Part shown: in pieces, positions 33,668 to 44,054 of the stretch | How the letters are laid out: each line of letters starts with the position of its first letter | Position numbering within the stretch: position 1 is the first letter of the stretch | NCBI RefSeq assembly: GCF_005144965.1 | Contig: NZ_CP039704.1 | Coordinates: 868,001 to 932,000, forward strand | Direction of reading: 5' to 3' | Source: Hankyongella ginsenosidimutans | GTDB taxonomy: Bacteria > Pseudomonadota > Alphaproteobacteria > Sphingomonadales > Sphingomonadaceae | Length of the DNA: 64,000 nucleotides | The notes under the pieces: model-generated | The model's input: only the letters and a program-made list of their open reading frames with translations | Databases searched by the model: none | Told to the model about the DNA's origin: nothing | Translations under genes and position numbers: made by a program

Positions 33668-35096
33668 TTAAGCCTTCGGCGCCGCGGGTACTCCGGGGCT
33701 CGCCTGGGTGGAACGATGGGCGAGCAGCACCCCGACCGCACAGGACGCCAGCCGCGTGCGCTGGCTGTCCGCGCGGCTGGTGAGGATGATCGGCACCCGT
33801 GCGCCGAGCACGATACCCGCGGCATCCGCGCTGCCGAGGAAGGTCAACTGCTTGGCCAGAATGTTGCCGGCCTCGAGGTTCGGCACCATCAGGATATCCG
33901 GCGTGCCGGCGACCGCAGAAACGATCCCCTTCTCCCGGGCGGCGTCCGCGCTGATGGCGTTGTCGAACGCCAGAGGGCCGTCGAGCACACCGCCCTTGAT
34001 CTGGCCGCGATCCGCCATCTTGCACAGGGCTGCGGCGTCGAGCGTCGAGCGCATCTTCGGGTTGACCGTTTCGACCGCCGAGAGAATCGCAACCTTGGGC
34101 TGTGCTATTCCCATCGTCAGCGCCAGATCGATGGCGTTGCGGATGATATCCGCCTTGTCCTCGAGCGTCGGCTCGATGTTGATGGCCGCATCCGTGATGA
34201 GCAGCGGTTTTGGGTATTCCGGCACGTCCATCACATAAACGTGGCTCAGGCGCCGTTCCGTGCGCAGGCCGGTTGGGGCGACCACGGCCGACATCAACTC
34301 GTCGGTGTGCAACGAGCCTTTCATCAGCAGTTGCGCCTCGCCGTTGCGGGCGAGCGCCACCGCGGCTTCCGCGGCCGCGTGGCTGTGCGGCGCGGCCACG
34401 AGCCTGAAGGGCGCAATATCGATCCCGGCCTCGGCCGCCGTCGCACGGATCTTCGCTTCCGGCCCGACGAGGATCGGCGCGATCAGCCCGGCCTGTGCAG
34501 CCTCGACGGCGGCGCTGAGCGCGGCGACGCTGCACGGGTGGGCGATCGCGGTCGGCACGGGCTCGCCGCCGGATGCCTGGTCCATCAACTGGCGATAGCG
34601 GTCATGGCGCGTCAGCCGGACCTCCGGCAGCAGCATGCGCGGGCGCGAGACCTTCTCCGTCGGCGCGCGCACTTCGGCCTGCCCGGTGATGACCTGCTCG
34701 CCGTTCTGATTGACGCACACGCAGTCCAGGACGACGATGTGATGATCTGGCCGCTTCTCGACCACCGTCACGGTCGATGTGATGGTGTCGCCGACCCCGA
34801 CCGGGCCGGAACTTCAGGCTCTGGCTCAGGTAGATGGTCCCTGGCCCCGGCAGTTCGGTGCCCAGCACGCTGGAGATGAGGCCGCCGCCCCACATGCCGT
34901 GCGCGATAATCTTGCGGAACATATCGTTGGCGGCGAAGGCTTCGTCGAGGTGCGCCGGATTCACATCGCCTGAAACCAGGGCGAACAGCTCGATATCCTC
35001 CTGCTGCAGGGTCCTGCTGATGCTGGCGGACTGGCCGACGACGATCTCGTCGAACGTCCGGTTTTCGATCATGGTGTCCGTCACGGGCGGGGTCAT
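33668..35096 (-). CDS. MaoC hydratase-phosphotransacetylase fusion, frameshifted
   Basis: Bifunctional protein of about 475 residues. The N-terminal MaoC-like hot-dog domain (residues 1-145) has the hydratase motif FALVSGDVNPAHLDEAFA with catalytic Asp and His, IIAHGMWGGGLISSVLGTEL, then after an indel near 34800 VGDTITSTVTVVEKRPDHH. The C-terminal PTA_PTB domain shows LLMKGSLHTDELMSAVV, HVYVMDVPEYPKPLLITDAA and LEAGNILAKQLTFLGSADAA. It would hydrate enoyl-CoA and exchange CoA for phosphate. It lies between phaC and ackA with almost no spacing. Confidence 0.92.
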
Positions 35097-35099
35097 GGC

Positions 35100-36893
35100 T
35101 CAGCGCTCCAGCACATAGGTTCCAGGGGCATCGGCAAGCGGCTTGCGGGTTCGGCCGCCGATGGGCGGCGGCGGGCCGAGCGGTCCGGCGCGCTCCGCGA
35201 GCCAGGCGGTCCAGGCCAGCCACCAGGAGCCTTCATGCTCGGCTGCCGTGTGGCACCATTCCTCCGGACCGCGGTACACGGCTCCCGGCGTGCGGCGGTC
35301 GATGCGGAAATGCCGGCGCGGATGCCCCGGCTCGCTGACGATGCCGGCATTGTGGCCGCCGCTGGTGAGCAGGAAGGTGATCTCGCCGGGATTGAGCAGA
35401 TGGATCTTGTAGACCGAGCGCCAGGGCGACACATGATCCGTCTCCGTGCCGACGACGAACAGCGGTGCATGAATGTCGCTGACCGTCACTGGCCGGCCTT
35501 CAACGATGAAGCGCCCTCGGCCAGGTCGTTGCGCTGGAACATGCTGCGCAGATATTCCGTGTGCATACGGGCTGGCATACGGGTTGCGTCTGCGTTCCAG
35601 GCCATCAGATCACTGCTGTGTTCTTCCTCGCCCAGCCAGTAGCGGCGCACGAGGCGCGACCAGATGAGATCGCGCGACCGCAGCATCTGGAAGGCGGCTC
35701 CCATCTGGTGACCCTCCAGATAGCCGCTGCAGGTCATGGTTGCCTCCAGCACAGACAACTGGCCCTCAGTGATAAACAGCCGCAGTTCTCCGGCTTCGGA
35801 GAAATCCGTCTGCGCGGCCAGCAGCGTCAGCGAGGCGAGCCGCTCGTCCCCGTCCCGCGCCATCGTCGCGGCGGCGACCGTCAGCAGCGTGCCGCCGAGG
35901 CAGTAGCCGCACCCATGCACCCGGCTGGCACCAGTCACTTGCGTGACGACGTCCAGTGCCGCCATCACGCCCTCCCGGCGGTAATCGTCGAAGCCGGTCT
36001 CGGCCATTTCCGCGTTTGGATTGCGCCAGGAAATGCAGAACACCGTGAAACCCTGCCCGACAAGATAACGAATGAGGCTGTTCTCGGGGAGAGGTCGAGA
36101 ATGTAGTATTTCATGATCCAGGCCGGCACGATCAGAATAGGCTCGGCATGCACCTCGGGCGTGCTTGGGCTGTATTGGATCAGCTCCAGCAGCGTGTTGC
36201 GGAAAATCACCTTGCCGGGGGTGATGGCCAGCTCCCGCCCCGGACTGAAGCCCTCGGCCTCCTGTGCTGGGGCGGCCTGCCCCGCGAATGCGTCCCGCAG
36301 GAGATGCTCCAGGCCAGCAACCAGGTTCTGCCCGCCCGACTCGAGAGTGCGCTCCAGAATTTCCGGATTGGCGAACGGCAGGTTCGAAGGCGACAGGCAA
36401 TCCAGCCACTGACGCACCGAAAAACGCACCATGCGCGCATTCTCCGGGGCGACGCCGGGCATGGTTCGGGTCGCATGGTTCATCCAGCGCTGAGCCTGCA
36501 GAAAATCCTGCACCATGAGAGAATAGGGAAACCGCCCCCATGCCGGGTGCTGAAAGCGCTGGTCGCCCCGCTCGGGGTCAGGCGCGAGTCCGGATCGACG
36601 GCTGCCACCATCAGCTCCAACCAGCGGCTGCCCGCCTCTATCACCAGTTCGCTGCTGCGGAACGGCGAGTTCGCCAGATGGCTGCACCAGTCCGACCATG
36701 CCCGCCACCAGGACAAGGGCGAGATGCCGCCGGTCCATCGCCCCTGCAGGCCATGATACCACTGGTCGAGCGAGTCCGCGATCGTGATCGCATCGCCGGG
36801 TTCAGCGGACCCGTTGCCCGCGGGCAGTGCGCAGTGCGCGCCCGCGCCACCTTGCGTTGCGGCCTCCAGGGCCACTAGGGAATGATGGCTCAT
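35100..36893 (-). CDS. phaC: Class I poly(3-hydroxyalkanoate) synthase, frameshifted
   Basis: About 597 residues, alpha/beta-hydrolase-fold polymerase of granule PHA. The N-terminal PhaC domain (FPYSLMVQDFLQAQRWMNHA) leads into ILIVPAWIMKYYILDLSPR, the catalytic Cys lipase-like box VHGCGYCLGGTLLTVA, the Asp region FVVGTETDHVSPWRSVYKIH and the His in LTSGGHNAGIVSEPGHPRR. Frameshifts occur near 36560, 36070 and 35500. Its ATG overlaps the V-ATPase subunit A stop as ATGA, which couples it to the ATPase operon. The C-terminus GTYVLER is usual. Confidence 0.92.
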
Positions 36894-38734
36894 GATAGAT
36901 GGTCTCCAAAGCTAGTCTGCAAGTTCGGCGCGGCATCGGTGCTGCAATTATCCGCCGGTTCCATGACAATTTCGCGCAGGGCTTCCATGTAATGCAGATA
37001 GTCGGCGCTGCCGTCTGCCGAGGCATTGAGGTTGCGCCACAGGCTGGCGACATCGAGAAACATTGCGCGGGCCGCATCGCGGCTGTCAAACCGCCAGGGC
37101 TTGTCGATCACCGCCAACAGCAGCGCGATCATCGCCTGCTGCCGCGCCGGCGGTGTCGAGGCGTCGACGGGGTCCATGGCGTTTTGTTGCAGGAAAACCG
37201 TGTCGATCAGGTCCGCCTCGAGCAGAAGGATATAATCCGCCAATGTAATGCCCTCTTCCCCGGTCACCTGGACAAGCTGGCGCACGCGGTCTCCGGCGCG
37301 CACGCAGTCCATGAGCCGGCGTATCCTGCTGGACCAGCCAGCGCCATGCGCCGCCTCGAACCAGGCGTCGAGCTGCGCGGGATAGCGCGACCAGGAAATC
37401 AGCGGATCGATCGCTGGATAGGCCCGACGGTAAGCGCGCTCCGATGACAGCCCGAGGAAACACTTGACCGTGCCGAGGGTTGCCTGGGTGACCGGCTCCT
37501 CCAGGTTGCCGCCAGCCGGCGACACCGTTCCGATCATGGTGAGCGAGCCGGTTGCGCCGCCAGCCGTGCGCACCTCGCCGCCGCGCTCGTACAGCGCCTT
37601 GATCGAGGAATCGAGATAGGCGGGAAAGCCCTCGTCGCCGGGGATTTCCTCCATGAAGCCGGAGGTCTCGCGCAGCGCCTGCGCCCAGCGGGAGGTCGAG
37701 TCCGCAAGCAGCAACACCTGCAGCCCGAGTTGACGATAATATTCGCCGATGGTCGCACCTAGATGAATGGACGATTCGCGCGCCGAAACCGGCATGGCCG
37801 AGGTGTTGCAGACGATGACGGTACGCTCCATCAGCGACCTGCCGGTGCGTGGATCGGTCAGTTCCGGGAAGGTCCGCAGCGTCTCGGTGACTTCGCCGGC
37901 CCGTTCCCCGCAAGCGACAATCACCACCACATCAGCCTCCGCATAGCGGGCGATGAGATTGAGCAGCACGGTCTTGCCCGCGCCGAACGGGCCGGGGATA
38001 CACGCCGTGCCGCCGCGCGCAATCGGGAAGAAGCTGTCGATCAGCCGGATGCCGGTGGTCAACGGATGCTGCGGAAACAACCGCTCGCAACGCCCTGCGC
38101 GAACTAGGCTCTCGGCGAGTGGCCGGCGGATCGGCCAGCGCTGGTGCAGATCGACAGCAAGCGCAGCGCCATCCGGCCGCCTCAGCACGGCAATGGGCGC
38201 GCCGCCATCCACCATGCCGTCGGCGATCCAGTCCACTACCGCTGCGCCAGCCATGTCGAAGCGGGCGACGATCGGGTGGTTGACCGGGCCTTCCTGAACG
38301 TGGCCCAGGAGATCGCCCGCCTGCACCAGCGCGCCCTGCCGGCAGGCCGGCGCAAACGGCCAGCGTAGTGCGCTGTCGACTGCTGGCACGCGGTTTCCGC
38401 GCAACAGGAACGCCCCGTGTTGTCGATGCAGATCCACGAGCGGGTTCTGCAGGCCGTCGAACACGCGGCCCAGCAGGCCCGGCCCGAGGGTCGCGGACAA
38501 CAGTTCCCCGGTCAGCTCGACCGGGTCGCCGACCCGCACGCCGCGCGAGTCCTCGAAGAGCTGTAGATCGGCGAACCCGCTGCGCACCCGCAACACCTCA
38601 CCTTGCAGACGCTCGCCCGCGACATGGACGTAAGCGACCTCGTTGCGCCGGGCGGTCGCGTCGCCAAGGTGAATGCGCACGAGGCTTTCGCGCACGCCGG
38701 CGACCCGACCCGCCATGGAGGTGTTCGCCGTCAT
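36890..38734 (-). CDS. atpA: V/A-type ATP synthase/ATPase subunit A (catalytic)
   Basis: Intact 614-residue catalytic subunit. The Walker A is GPFGAGKT at residues 248-255, the V/A-type signature rather than the F-type GGAGVGKT; the long non-homologous insert typical of V-type A subunits lies at about residues 110-205. Further motifs: ACGERAGEVTETLRTFPELT with the catalytic Glu, LLLADSTSRWAQALRETSG and the segment ending PAYLDSSIKALYERG. It overlaps the DUF2764 gene upstream and phaC downstream by 4 bases each. V-type enzymes are rare in alphaproteobacteria, which normally have only F1Fo. Confidence 0.95.
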   Translation of the reverse strand: MTANTSMAGRVAGVRESLVRIHLGDATARRNEVAYVHVAGERLQGEVLRVRSGFADLQLFEDSRGVRVGDPVELTGELLSATLGPGLLGRVFDGLQNPLVDLHRQHGAFLLRGNRVPAVDSALRWPFAPACRQGALVQAGDLLGHVQEGPVNHPIVARFDMAGAAVVDWIADGMVDGGAPIAVLRRPDGAALAVDLHQRWPIRRPLAESLVRAGRCERLFPQHPLTTGIRLIDSFFPIARGGTACIPGPFGAGKTVLLNLIARYAEADVVVIVACGERAGEVTETLRTFPELTDPRTGRSLMERTVIVCNTSAMPVSARESSIHLGATIGEYYRQLGLQVLLLADSTSRWAQALRETSGFMEEIPGDEGFPAYLDSSIKALYERGGEVRTAGGATGSLTMIGTVSPAGGNLEEPVTQATLGTVKCFLGLSSERAYRRAYPAIDPLISWSRYPAQLDAWFEAAHGAGWSSRIRRLMDCVRAGDRVRQLVQVTGEEGITLADYILLLEADLIDTVFLQQNAMDPVDASTPPARQQAMIALLLAVIDKPWRFDSRDAARAMFLDVASLWRNLNASADGSADYLHYMEALREIVMEPADNCSTDAAPNLQTSFGDHLS

Positions 38735-39296
38735 GCCGCCTCCACCCGTTCATGCACATCCGCCGCCAGGGCGTGCAGCCGGGTGCGCGCCCTGACTCCG
38801 TCGCCGGCGAACCACTGGTTTGCGATATCCCAACGGCAAACGACGATCAGCACCGCCTCGATGTCGAAGGCGTGATCGTTGGCCAGGGCGTCGAGCCGCC
38901 GCCAGAGGCGCTCCAGCCGCAGACGCTCGAGCGCGATCGCATCGCCGCTTTCCAGAAGCTGCTGCGCCAGAGACAGCCAGGCCGGAACATGGGCCGGCAT
39001 GGCGACCGCGCGCCCCAGCCGCTGCGCCCGCGCCAGCGCGAAGCCGTGACGAATGTCGTCCTGCTCGGCGATGATCGCGGCGGCGGTGCGTCGCAGGGCG
39101 ATATCCTGCGGGGTATCGCGGCGAACTCCTGCCGCCAGGGCCATAACCGGCGGCGCACCTGCGCCAGCAAAGCCTGATCCGGTGCCGACAGCAGCGCCAA
39201 CCGTTGCGCCAATTGCGCCTGGCCGATGGGGAGCGCCTTGATGCGGTCGAAATGCGGCAAGTGCGGCAGGCTCGCCAGCAGGAAATGATAGTTCAT
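38731..39296 (-). CDS. DUF2764 protein of V-ATPase operon, frameshifted
   Basis: About 188 residues beginning MNYHFLLASLPHLPHFDRIK. This start and the helical composition match the DUF2764 family, which sits between the E and A genes in V-ATPase operons of Chlamydia, spirochaetes and Bacteroidetes and is thought to take the place of the stalk subunit C. An indel near 39110 breaks the frame; the second part reads RHGFALARAQRLGRAVAMPA and ends in VRARTRLHALAADVHERVEA. It overlaps atpE and atpA by 4 bases on each side. Confidence 0.78.
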
Positions 39297-39925
39297 GCTC
39301 CGGTTTCTCCAGTCGCCGGCGGCACGGCGGCGCTGTCGAGCAGCGCCCGGAAACGCGGGGAGATCTGCCGGGCGAGCCAGGCGGCGATGGTCGCATCGCT
39401 CAGCTCGACTGAAACGGCACCGCCGTCCCGGTACAGGGTGACGCCGGCCGCACCCGCTATCGGAATGAGTGTCACGCCCTGCGACGCCAGCTCGTTCACC
39501 AGGCCCGCGACGAGCGCATCGCCTTGTATGCCGGCCTCGATCGTCGCAGCGCTTCCGGTCAGAGCCATGGCCGCAAGCCGCGCCAGGTCCGCAACCAGCA
39601 CCGGATCGAGAAGCGCCTGGCCGACATGCCGCGCCAACCGCTCTTCGAGCATGGTGCGGACGGCCTCCCGCGTTTTCAACAGCGTGTCCCGCGCCGCCAG
39701 CCGCAGGGCGGCGGCCGCTGCGCGCTGCAATTCCTCGGCCTGCGCTTGCGCACTGGCGATCACGGCGTCCCGCTCAGCCTGCGCGCCCGCCACCAGAGCC
39801 GCCGCCTGACGTCGCGCATCCTCCAGCAGGCGCTCGGCCTCGGCACGGCCGGCATCGACGCCATCCTGATGCAGGCGACGGATGAGCTCGTCCACCCCGG
39901 CCGAGAGCGGTTGCGACCCGGTCAT
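39293..39925 (-). CDS. atpE: V-type ATPase subunit E (peripheral stalk)
   Basis: Intact 210-residue protein. A long N-terminal helix rich in Ala, Glu and Arg (AEAERLLEDARRQAAALVAG, AQAQAEELQRAAAAALRLAA) is followed by a globular C-terminal domain with VTLYRDGGAVSVELSDATI, the usual layout of V-type E subunits that form the peripheral stator. The gene is linked by ATGA overlaps to atpK and the DUF2764 gene. Sequence similarity in this family is low, so assignment leans on architecture and operon position. Confidence 0.85.
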   Translation of the reverse strand: MTGSQPLSAGVDELIRRLHQDGVDAGRAEAERLLEDARRQAAALVAGAQAERDAVIASAQAQAEELQRAAAAALRLAARDTLLKTREAVRTMLEERLARHVGQALLDPVLVADLARLAAMALTGSAATIEAGIQGDALVAGLVNELASQGVTLIPIAGAAGVTLYRDGGAVSVELSDATIAAWLARQISPRFRALLDSAAVPPATGETGA

Positions 39926-40379
39926 GCCGCCGCCCCGGGCACTGCGCCGATCAGCAGCAGGGCAAACGCCAGCGCGAACACCGTGAAGCCCTCGACGAAG
40001 GCGGCGGGGGCGATGGCCAGCCCAAACGCCTCAGGGCGCGACTTCGCGACCATGATCGCCGACGCGCAGCAGTCCCCTGTTTGACCGCGCCAACCAATTG
40101 CGCCAGCCCGCCCAGCAGCCCGATCGCCGCCAGCGGGGCCGCATTGTCTGCGCTCACGACACGGTTCAGCGCCAGGGTCAGCACGATGCCGTAGATGGCC
40201 TGCGAGGCCGGCATCGCCGCGATGCCGATCAGCCGGCCATGCCCGGACTCCATGTCCAGCATGGCGCCGCAGGCGGCGTGGCCGGCGCGGGCGCAGCCGA
40301 TCATGCTGCCCAGCGCCGCCAGCGCCATGGCGCCATAGATGCCGAGCCAGCCGAACAATTGTGTGGACAGATCGATCAT
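39922..40379 (-). CDS. atpK: V-type ATPase proteolipid subunit K, frameshifted, Na+-type ligand residues
   Basis: Membrane rotor subunit of about 151 residues with four helices (duplicated hairpin, NtpK-like). After correcting one indel near 40075: MIDLSTQLFGWLGIYGAMAL, the helix-2 motif MPASQAIYGIV, LAQLVGAVKQG, and helix 4 AAFVEGFTVFALAF. Compared with Enterococcus NtpK, its Na+ ligands Leu61, Thr64, Gln65, Gln110 and Glu139 correspond to Met56, Ser59, Gln60, Gln101 and Glu130, with identical spacing inside each motif and the same 29 residues between the last Gln and Glu. Only one carboxylate per four helices is present. Confidence 0.88.
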
Positions 40380-42111
40380 CGCGTGGACTCCCGGGTACGG
40401 AAAGGAAGGAACGGGCGACCTTCGCCCCACAGGCCCCAGCCGAAGAATTCGATGTAATTGAGCCGCAGGCCATGAACGACGCCGCCGGCGATGCTGAGGA
40501 TGAAGTTGATGCCGTGACCGACCAGCAGGATGCACAGCCCGAAGACCACGCCCGTACCAGGCGTCGAACCGACCTTAGCCGCCAGCGTGTTGAACGCCGC
40601 ACCGAGCGAGGAACCGGCGATCGCCAGCGCGAACAGGCGCAGATAGCTCAACACGTCGCCCAGCACGGAAACGACGCGCGGCATCGCCGCGGCACCCTGG
40701 ACCAGCCGGCGGCCTAAGGTGGGAGCATTGCTGCTGAACATGAGGACCAGCAGCAGACCGGCCCCGCGACGCCATAAGCCGCCAGTCGGCCGGCACCACC
40801 CGCCAAATACCAGAGCGGCCCGGCGGTCATCACCAGCGCCCAGCCGACATGCGCCCAGGCCGTCCGGCCTGGCCAGCGGCGACGCGCGGCGCACAGGTTG
40901 GCCAGAACGAGATGGCCAACGCCAAGCATCAAAGTGCCGGTCATCATGATCTGGCGGTCTTCGCCAGGAACCACAGCCAGCGCCTCAAGCCAGGGATGCG
41001 GTGGCACCGCGCCGGCGTAGGTGCCGACCGCGCCTCCCCAGGCCGCGGCCGCCACGGCCAGCAGCAGCCCCAGCCGGCGCAGGGTCCGCCCGGCCTCGCT
41101 GCGCCCCAGGCGCCGCCAGAACAGCGCCACCGCCGCCCCGAGCAGCAGGCCGTAGACAGCATCCGAGACGATGATCGCGAAAAACAGGGTGAATGAGGCC
41201 AGCAACAAACCGGACGGATCCCAGGCGGAATAGTGCGGCGTTGCGAAGAAGCGCACCAGCATCTCCCCGCGCGGGCGATCTTCGTGTTTTCCAGCAGGGT
41301 CGGCGGCGCTCTTCGGGGCTGGCGGCCGTGCGATCAGCGCCACGCCCTGAGTGCGCGCCCAATCCCGGAGGGCCGGCAACGCGCGTTCCGGTGCCCAGCC
41401 GGAGACCGCCGCGACAGCGCCCTGCACGGCCACTGCATCCTGCGCCCGGCGGCGGTCGTCGGCATCGGCGAGGCGGTTGGCGTCGCGCTCCAGCAGCGCG
41501 AGCCAGCGGCTGAGGTTGGCGCGCTCGGCATCCAGATCGTCGAGCGCTATCTCGATTTCGCCAAGCCGCCTCTCCAGCGCCTCCAGCGAGCGCGCCCCGA
41601 CGTGCGCCCGCCGGCAGGGCAAGCCTTCCGGCTCGTCAGCGGAAATTACGATGACGAGTCTGCCGCCCGGCCGCCGACCGACGATCTGCCAAGGGTGGCC
41701 GCATGCCAGAACATGGCGCATCTCCGATGGGCGGACGTGGTAAAACCAAAGGCGCAGTTCCGGGTGCCCCTCCAGGCTCGCGAAATCGAAATGCCCCCAT
41801 GGCTGCACCTCGGCGATGCGCACCTTGAGCGCCACCAATTCCTCCTCAAGTGCGATGCGCTGCTGCTGCAACGCCTCGACCGCGCTGACGATCGCCCCGG
41901 CCCTGGCCGCGCCGCCCCGGCCCGGGCGCCGCCGCCGGGGTCCCGCCGCGAGGTAGCGGATGGCGCGACGAATACGGCTGTCGCTCGCCTCGCTCCCAGC
42001 GCCCGCCAAATCCAGGTGCGTGACGCCCAGTTGCTGGAGCGACTCCAGCACGGCCTCGCGATCAGCCGCGGCCGCCAGCAGGGTGACCTGAACGAGCGGG
42101 ACGATGCTCAC
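40376..42111 (-). CDS. atpI: V-type ATPase subunit I (a-like membrane subunit), frameshifted
   Basis: About 578 residues. The GTG start at 42111 (SIVPLVQVTLLAAAADREAV) overlaps the atpD stop. The N-terminal half is a soluble coiled-coil stator domain (RIALEEELVALKVRIAEVQP, ALERRLGEIEIALDDLDAER). The C-terminal half is membrane-embedded with several helices, including FFATPHYSAWDPSGLLLASF, FTLFFAIIVSDAVYGLLLGA and, after an indel near 40740, VVSVLGDVLSYLRLFALAIA containing the essential Arg. It ends with the ATGA overlap to atpK. Confidence 0.9.
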
Positions 42112-42711
42112 GACAGCGCATCCGCTGCATGTCGGCGGGCCGGCGAGCTTGGTGCGAGCGAGCGCCGTTCTGTCCGCATCCGCCAGGAAGACGCCGATCC
42201 GCCCGATGTCCCGCTTCGCTTGCGGTTTCAGCACCTGATCGAGCAGGTTGATCCGCTGCACCGTCTTGCGCAGCGCCTGATCGAGCTGGCACACGCGCTC
42301 CGCTGCGACCTGAAGCCGAACCATGCCTTCGGCCAGCCGGGCTGCCAGATCGAGAGCGTGATCCAGCCACGGCGGCGTCGCCGCCAGATCGTAGTCCGCG
42401 CGGTGCCAGTCGAAAGCGTCGACGACTGGAAGCCGCACGCCGAGCCGGCTTTCCTGGCTGCGACTGACGGCGTGCAGCGTCTGCAATCCTTCAAGCGTCA
42501 CCTGCGGGTCAGCGGCCGGCGCCAGAGCCTGCGCACGCTGTTCCAGTGCGCGCTGCGCGGACTCCAGAGCGGCATGCTGCTCCCGCGCGATCCGCAGGTC
42601 GCGCAGCAACTGCTGGCGCTTCAACTCCAGCGAGGGCAGCACGCGCTCATACATCGCCAACTGCTGGCGACGCTGGGACAAAGTCGCCTTGGTCATCCGC
42701 AGCCGGTTCAT
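42108..42711 (-). CDS. atpD: V-type ATPase subunit D (central shaft), frameshifted at the end
   Basis: About 200 residues, central rotor shaft. The start MNRLRMTKATLSQRRQQLAM is the V-type D signature, followed by long helices (LPSLELKRQQLLRDLRIARE) and the C-terminal helix with QRINLLDQVLKPQAKRDIGR. As sequenced it runs in frame into atpI; correcting one base in the GGCCCGCCG run near 42135 gives an end RRHAADALS and a TGA at 42108 that overlaps the atpI GTG. ATGA overlap with atpB upstream. Confidence 0.9.
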
Positions 42712-44053
42712 GCCGCACTCTCCCCAGCGTGCGTGCGCAGGTAATGCGCCTTGATGAGCGCATCCTTCACCAGCAGTTCGGCGGGCTCGAAACAGTCGGA
42801 GAGCAGCTTCCAGCCGAGATCGAGCGCCGCCTCCAGCGGCATCGGCCGGTCGATGGCCATGAACGTCTCGCGGAAGAGGTCGCGGTAGCGCAGCAGACGG
42901 AGATCATAGTCATTGATATCGAACGCCATGGCGCGCTTGCGCTCCGCGTCCTCGGCCTGCGCGTACAGACGGATCATGGCGTTGGCGAGATCACCGTGGT
43001 CGGCGCGGGTTTCCTTGCCGATCACGTGCTGCTTCAGGCGCGACAGCGAGCCGAATGGATCCAGCATGCCGTCGTGCAGATAAAGTTGACCTTCAGTGAT
43101 ATAGCCGGTGTTGTCCGGAACCGGATGGGTAATGTCGTCGCCGGGCAGCGTGGTCGCCGCCAGAATGGTGATCGAGCCGGCACCCGTGAAATCGCAGGCC
43201 TTCTCGTAGCGCCGCGCCAGTTGAGTGTAGAGGTCCCCGTGTAGCCGCGGCTGGCCGGAATGCGCTCAAGCGCGATGCCGATCTCCTTGAGCGCATCGGC
43301 GTAGGAGGTCATGTCGGTCAGCAGAACCAGCACGCGCTTGCGCTCCTGAACCGCGAACTGCTCGGCGATCGCCAGCGCCAGATCCTGCGCGAGCAGCCGC
43401 TCGACCAGCGGGTCGCCGGCAAGGTTCGCCACCATCACGGTACGATGCATCACGCTGGCGGTCTCGAAGGCGCTCCGGAAGAAGTGGTAGTCGTCGAACA
43501 CCAGCCCCAGCCCGCAGAACACCACGATGTCGGCGTCCGCCTGCAGGCCGACGCGCGCCAGCAACTGATTATAGGGCTGGCCGGCTGGTGCGAAGATCGG
43601 CAGCTTCTGGCTTTCGACCAGGCAGTTGAACATATCGATCATCGGGATGCCGGTGTGGATCATCCGCGTGGGCATCGCGCGTGCATAGGGGTTGACGGCG
43701 GGACCTGCGATCTCGATGCGCGGCTCGTCCACCAGCGAGGGGCCGCCGTCGCGTGGTGCGCCGTCGCCTCGAAACACCCGGCCGAGGATGTTCTGCGAGC
43801 AGCACATGCTCATCTGCATGCCAAGAAAACGCACGGTGGCCGCACGCGAGAGCCCGAGGCCGCCGGCGAACACCTGAAGCGACACCAGATCGCCGGCGAT
43901 CTCGATGACCCGCGCCAGCGAGCGCCAGCCCGGTTCCTGCTCAACCACCGCCAGTTCGCCCAGCGCCGGCCCGGCAGGCGCACGCACGCGGGCGATATCG
44001 CCAACGATATCGACCAGACCATGGTGACGGGTCGCCACCGCAGGCAGCTCCAT
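42708..44053 (-). CDS. atpB: V-type ATPase subunit B, frameshifted
   Basis: Regulatory, non-catalytic nucleotide subunit of the V1 hexamer, about 448 residues. Motifs: LGRVFRGDGAPRDGGPSLVD, MIHTGIPMIDMFNCLVESQK, the region LPIFAPAGQPYNQLLARVGL replacing a Walker A (as is usual in B subunits), and VLVLLTDMTSYADALKEIGI. An indel near 43245 precedes GYTGDLYTQLARRYEKACDF; the C-terminal helices end in HYLRTHAGESAA. ATG at 44053, one base after the tonB stop. Confidence 0.94.
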
Positions 44054-44054
44054 G

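Noticed and set aside
33032-34879. Long plus-strand open frame of 615 codons
   Set aside because: Antisense to ackA and the MaoC-pta gene; no recognisable domain.
40714-42711. Apparent AtpD-AtpI fusion protein
   Set aside because: The fused frame depends on one missing base in a GC run; with it, atpD ends in a TGA overlapping the atpI GTG, as at all other junctions of the operon.
41233-42744. Plus-strand open frame of 503 codons
   Set aside because: Antisense to atpI/atpD, both with good family matches.
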